Origin: Welwitschia mirabilis
Lineage: Eukaryota > Gnetophyta > Gnetopsida > Welwitschiales
Length of the DNA stretch: 23,196 nucleotides
NCBI GenBank assembly: GCA_051453625.1
Contig: JBOZIK010000001.1
Coordinates: forward strand, 282,691,696-282,714,891
Direction of reading: 5' to 3'
The notes beneath the pieces were generated by a model. The model was not told the origin of the DNA. It searched no databases and was given only the letters and a program-made list of their open reading frames with translations. Numbering within the stretch: position 1 is the first letter of the stretch; every line of letters begins with the position of its first letter. Made by a program: the position numbers and the translations under genes. This document shows positions 19,620 to 23,196 of this stretch, piece by piece.

Positions 19620-20475
19620 GATGGGGAGGGCATTATATTAGAAGGAAAGAAAACAAAAACTAGCCATAATTGAGGCAGTGAAAGCTAGCTCAGGGTATGA
19701 AGGGATGGTACAACTTGTAGATAAAAAAGTATTAATAGCGGTTTGTTCTTCTTAGGCAGCTTGAGAATGGACATGCTAGCGTCATATTGAGGTATTGCAG
19801 ATAGAGGAGGGGGAAGTTACAACATTTATTTATGTAGCAGAGGTCTTAGAAGGTTAAGGATCTCCAATTTAATGGTGCATTTGCAAGGATATAGTCTATG
19901 ATCTATGAGGAAGGAAATTATTTTAGCGGTGCTGATAGGGAGTTTGAATAAGAGATGTAAACGCTCTGCCAATATGATGTAACAACCATGCAAATGTTTC
20001 ATTTAATTAAAAAATATATAAAAAATTCTTGAGTTGATTTAGATGGCACTATAACAGGGAAGGCATTATATTAGAAGGAAAGGAAACAAAAACTGGACAT
20101 AATCGATGCCATGAAAGTTAGCTCAGGGTATGAAACAAATGGTGCAACTTGCAGATCAAAAAACATTAGCAGTGGTTTGTTCTTCTTAGGTAGCTTGAGA
20201 ATGGACATACTAGTACCGTAGTGAGGTATTGCAGATAGAGGAGGAGGGCGTTACGACATCTATTTATGCAACAAATATCTTAGGAGATTAAGGATCTCCA
20301 ATTTAATGGTGCATTTGCAAGGATACAGTCTATGATCTGTGAGGGGGGAAATTGTTTCAGCAGTGCTGAAAGGGAGTTTGAATAAGAGAGTTAATGATAT
20401 GCTAATCTGATGTAGTAATCAAGCAAGTGTTTCATTTAACTAAAACATGTCTGAAAAATGCTTGCGTTGATTAAT
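19620..20475. repeat. 433-bp tandem duplication of unknown origin
   Basis: Two copies lie head to tail, from about 19624 and about 20057, with an offset of 433. Shared blocks include GGCATTATATTAGAAGGAAA, GGTTTGTTCTTCTTAGG, AGCTTGAGAATGGACAT and CTCCAATTTAATGGTGCATT. Divergence is perhaps 12-15 percent. Base composition is less AT-rich than the surroundings, and parts look once-coding: copy 2 has a 41-codon stretch with FNGAFARIQSMICEGG, and the minus strand also has long partial frames. Stops occur in every frame and I do not recognise a protein. It may be a decayed gene or transposon fragment that was duplicated. Confidence 0.8.
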
Positions 20476-20835
20476 TTATTAGTATTTCTAAAAAAGAACC
20501 TTGAAGAAAAATAAAGAAATTTGTAAAAATTTGCATACCTAGTTATTACAGCAGATTAAAATGATTGGCCAATTTTCATCCCTTGTCAATTATAGCATAG
20601 TTTTCAGAGTAATCCCAAATCTTCACAGCGAATTTGTCATAGTGTTTTAATTGTGTAAAGTTGTCTTACCTTCTTTTATACCATTAAAATGGCCCAAAAT
20701 TAGTTGTGTCATTTCAAAAATAGATTTTTTAAAATTTTAATTAAAAATTAATTTAGTTTAAAAAAATAAAAAGTAACGCCATCTTGGACATTCAATGGTT
20801 GGGGAGGGCCTCTCGGCCAAATAACATCTCTTTAT
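20476..20835. other. No recognisable feature
   Basis: AT-rich spacer. The only less AT-rich part is around 20790-20825 (GGGGAGGGCCTCTCGGCC), whose GGCC-TCTC-GGCC could form a very short hairpin. No open frame of interest. Confidence 0.4.
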
Positions 20836-21570
20836 AGGTATTAGTAACATTATAGAAATATAAGTAACATAACAACATGACCTTTAAGTAGTGGTAAAGT
20901 ATAGATTGAAGGCCTAATTATGATAATAACAAGTGAGGCATAGCAAAATTAATAATAAATGGTATCTATATCTACTTAAATGAATTAAAATCTTTTCCTG
21001 ATATTGGAAAATAATATAGTATGATAAAAGACTATGAATTTAAAAAATACAGGCCTTAATGATATATAACTTCAACTAATGATATGCAATTATAGTAATA
21101 TATTCCTTAATGATTTTTATGATATGATGTTAAAAAAAATTGTGGACCTATTTTTATGTTTGATCTCATAACCAATAGATTTATATTAACTTGAGTATTA
21201 TGCCTATGATTAGGATTTGTTAGTCGTATAACTCCATAAATAAACATACATGGTATGTGAATATAATATAAGTTATCAAAATTGTGTAGCACAAGCATGG
21301 TGGATTTTATTTAGACATAAATAGATAGTTATATGTGTAAATGATTAATAATGCTATGTGTGTATTTATTTAACTATCATTAATCATAATTAGCCGTAAT
21401 AAGCTTTAACTAAGTAAATCATATTAAAGACATATTATTAGGTTAACAATTACATTTCCAATGATTATATCCATTTAATTTTTAAGTGGCAATGTGTATA
21501 ACTTGATGTTCTATCTTATCTTCATTTCTTAGATATATCTATCATGTTGTGGTCTATCTATTAATAATTT
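20836..21570 (+). repeat. Fourth copy of the inverted-repeat family (central part)
   Basis: From TTGTGGACCTATTTTTATGT at about 21142 to about 21560 it matches 4648-5065 in the same orientation (ATAACTCCATAAATAAACAT, GTGGATTTTATTT, TGTGTGTATTTATTTAA). Upstream to about 20836 the similarity fades into AT-rich text that may correspond to 4390-4640. The minus-strand open frame at 21107-21298 is a chance frame in this repeat. Confidence 0.75.
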
Positions 21571-21723
21571 TGTCACATCCACATTTTTGCTCATTCTACA
21601 AGTTTATGTTTAATGAAATATTTGGAAAATATTGAATTACTTGGAACCCGAATTGTCGTAGTTGCCATGTTCTTGAAATAATGTATTATTGAGTTGCAAT
21701 ATGAATATCATTTTGTGTAAATG

Positions 21724-22237
21724 TTTGTACCCAATCTTTATATGCTCTTGTGGTGAAAATTATATCTTTTGTTTACTTATGCAGTTAAAAGTAAAATGCT
21801 AAATTGAATGTTTACTGTGGAGACATGTTATTTATTCCTTTTTCTCATTATAAAATGTAAAGCATTATCTTNNNNNNNNNNNNNNNNNNNNNNNNNNNNN
21901 NNNNNNNNNNNNNNNNNNNNNNNNNNNNNNNNNNNNNNNNNNNNNNNNNNNNNNNNNNNNNNNNNNNNNNNNNNNNNNNNNNNNNNNNNNNNNNNNNNNN
22001 NNNNNNNNNNNNNNNNNNNNNNNNNNNNNNNNNNNNNNNNNNNNNNNNNNNNNNNNNNNNNNNNNNNNNNNNNNNNNNNNNNNNNNNNNNNNNNNNTTTG
22101 TACCCAATCTTTATATGCTCTTGTGGTGAAAATGATATCTTTTATTTACTTATGTAGTTAAAAGTAAACGCTAAATTGAATGTTTACTGTAAAGACATGT
22201 TATTTATTCCTTTTTATAAAATGTAAAGCATTATCTT
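21724..22237. repeat. Duplicated 140-bp segment flanking an N gap
   Basis: 21724-21871 and 22097-22237 both begin TTTGTACCCAATCTTTATAT and both end AAAGCATTATCTT, with about ten differences and small indels. They flank the 225-base N run at 21872-22096. Either a tandem repeat continues through the gap, or two alleles or copies were joined in assembly. Confidence 0.82.
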
Positions 22238-22962
22238 GATTATATTATTAAAAGCACTTGATGGCCAAACAATCATGTAACCTTTTTCATAACCGCTCTC
22301 ATTCATAATATTTTGTCTTCATATGCAAGGAATCTTTACCAACTTTTATTTTTCTTCATATGCAAGGAATCTTTGCCAACTTTTGTTTGTCCTCATATTC
22401 TTGTAACTCTTCGCATTCCACCCAATCTTGATTATAAATAGGACTCTACTCCTCCTTTTTCCTCACTTTCATTTTTGGAGAACCTTTTACTATTGAGCCT
22501 TGAAGCCGGAAAATCCTTGAAGACTAGCAAAAATCTTGAGTTTTTCTTGAAAATCTGTATGGTTCCTTACCTTCTTGCTTTCTTCTTGGTCCTTCCTTAT
22601 GCATTCTGTGTTGAAATCATTATGCTATATATGATTCTATACTTTTGTATTTTCTTGATAATTTTTTCTTATGGATTTATCTACTGAAATCAATTTGTAT
22701 CTATATTCCTGTATGTCGAACGTTAAATCATGTAATGCTTGAATGAGATAAACTCTGTGCTAATACGTGTCTCATCTTCATTACCCTTTTTCTTGATATC
22801 TTGAGATTATCTTTCTTAGCATGAGATAAAAATTTATGATTGATCCATATTGTATTGACTTGTCATCTTGTGGTTGAAATCTAGAATTTAGGTGTTATGT
22901 TGTGGTGAAACCTATCTTAGTTTCATGATATCATCTTATTGGACCTATGGTTATGGATTTTT
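22238..22962 (+). other. Transcribed-region-like part of the repeat, no gene
   Basis: 22310-22390 contains two copies of CTTCATATGCAAGGAATCTTT spaced by about 40 bases (the second at about 22354). The TATA motif and a T-rich stretch follow. A 70-codon frame at 22475-22687 encodes a hydrophobic peptide with no recognisable motif. The stretch probably forms the R/U5-like part of the same long element. Confidence 0.4.
22433..22440 (+). promoter_or_regulatory. TATA-box-like core promoter motif
   Basis: TATAAATA sits in a CCACCCAATCTTGAT-TATAAATA-GGACTCTACTCCTCC context. CCAAT-like text lies about 12 bases upstream and pyrimidine-rich sequence about 25-40 bases downstream, where transcription would start (around 22465). 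Pyrimidine-rich, T-rich sequence continues to about 22640. Since the region belongs to the repeat family, this is more likely an LTR-type promoter of a mobile element than a host gene promoter. No convincing open frame follows. Confidence 0.45.
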
Positions 22963-23196
22963 CACAGATCACCGAATGAGGCAATGGACTTCATAGATCG
23001 CCAAATGAGGTAGTGAAGAGAGAATCTCACAAATTGCCAAATGAGGTAGTGGGGATATTATATTACCACAGATCGCTGAATAAGGTAGTGAGCTTCAAAG
23101 ATCACCGAATGAGGCAGTGAAGTTAATGATGATTGAGATTTTGTATATACATATGAGTACCACAGATCACCAAATGAGGAAGTGGGCTTCACAGAT
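22963..23196 (+). repeat. Cluster of short CACAGATC...AAATGAGG repeats
   Basis: Six degenerate units of about 25 bases, consensus CACAGATCRCCRAATGAGG followed by YAGTG, begin at about 22963, 22991, 23027, 23067, 23095 and 23161. A seventh is cut by the right edge. Spacing is irregular (about 28-66 bases), so it is not a simple satellite. Diverged units also occur at about 5207-5300 in the central segment of the inverted repeat. Confidence 0.83.

Noticed and set aside
22475-22687. Small hydrophobic protein downstream of the TATA motif
   Set aside because: Its position about 10 bases from a likely start site and its T-rich composition explain the hydrophobic residues. No conservation can be shown from one copy.
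22963-23196. CRISPR-like array of short repeats
   Set aside because: Units are degenerate, spacing varies from about 28 to 66 bases, and the window is plainly plant-like with retrotransposon and Helitron sequence. It is an internal repeat of a mobile element.

Overview
The window looks like an intergenic, repeat-dominated stretch of a large plant nuclear genome in a draft assembly. The reasons are an AT-rich composition, six runs of N, a decayed Ty1/copia retrotransposon, a decayed plant-type Helitron with intron-like interruptions, and several diverged copies of other repeats. I find no intact host gene. Every recognisable coding stretch belongs to a mobile element and is broken by stops, frameshifts or lost catalytic residues.

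Layout. 1-2548 holds the 5' half of a Ty1/copia element on the minus strand: a probable LTR, a primer-binding site, gag with a damaged zinc knuckle, protease and integrase. It runs off the left edge before reverse transcriptase. 3085-6345 is a large imperfect inverted repeat: two copies of one repeat family face each other across about 660 bp. 6346-9394 has no recognisable gene. 9395-10010 is a third, internally deleted copy of the same family.

10028-17804 is a Helitron on the minus strand. Read from 17804 leftwards it has an N-terminal exon, a DUF6570-like region, a Helitron_like_N/Rep domain with the HUH motif, the Rep tyrosine region, the linker and a PIF1-type helicase. The 3' part (helicase motifs III-VI, 3' flank and a 458-bp palindrome) is present twice in tandem, at about 10028-11755 and 11856-13640. 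The two copies share nonsense positions, which suggests the element was already dead when the segment was copied. The outer end of the distal palindrome reads CTAG followed by T, the form expected of a Helitron 3' terminus.

17805-18715 is very AT-rich with a direct repeat of about 170 bp, followed by an 839-base gap. 19620-20475 is a 433-bp tandem duplication of unknown origin. From about 20836 to the right edge is a fourth copy of the inverted-repeat family. It has a TATA-box-like core promoter at 22433 and a cluster of short CACAGATC-type repeats at the end. Together the copies suggest an element with very long terminal sequences, possibly a long LTR.

Nothing here works as a gene system today. 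The most informative features are the Helitron tandem duplication with its long terminal palindromes, the inverted pair of long repeats, and a decay pattern dominated by G-to-A and C-to-T changes that hit catalytic residues.
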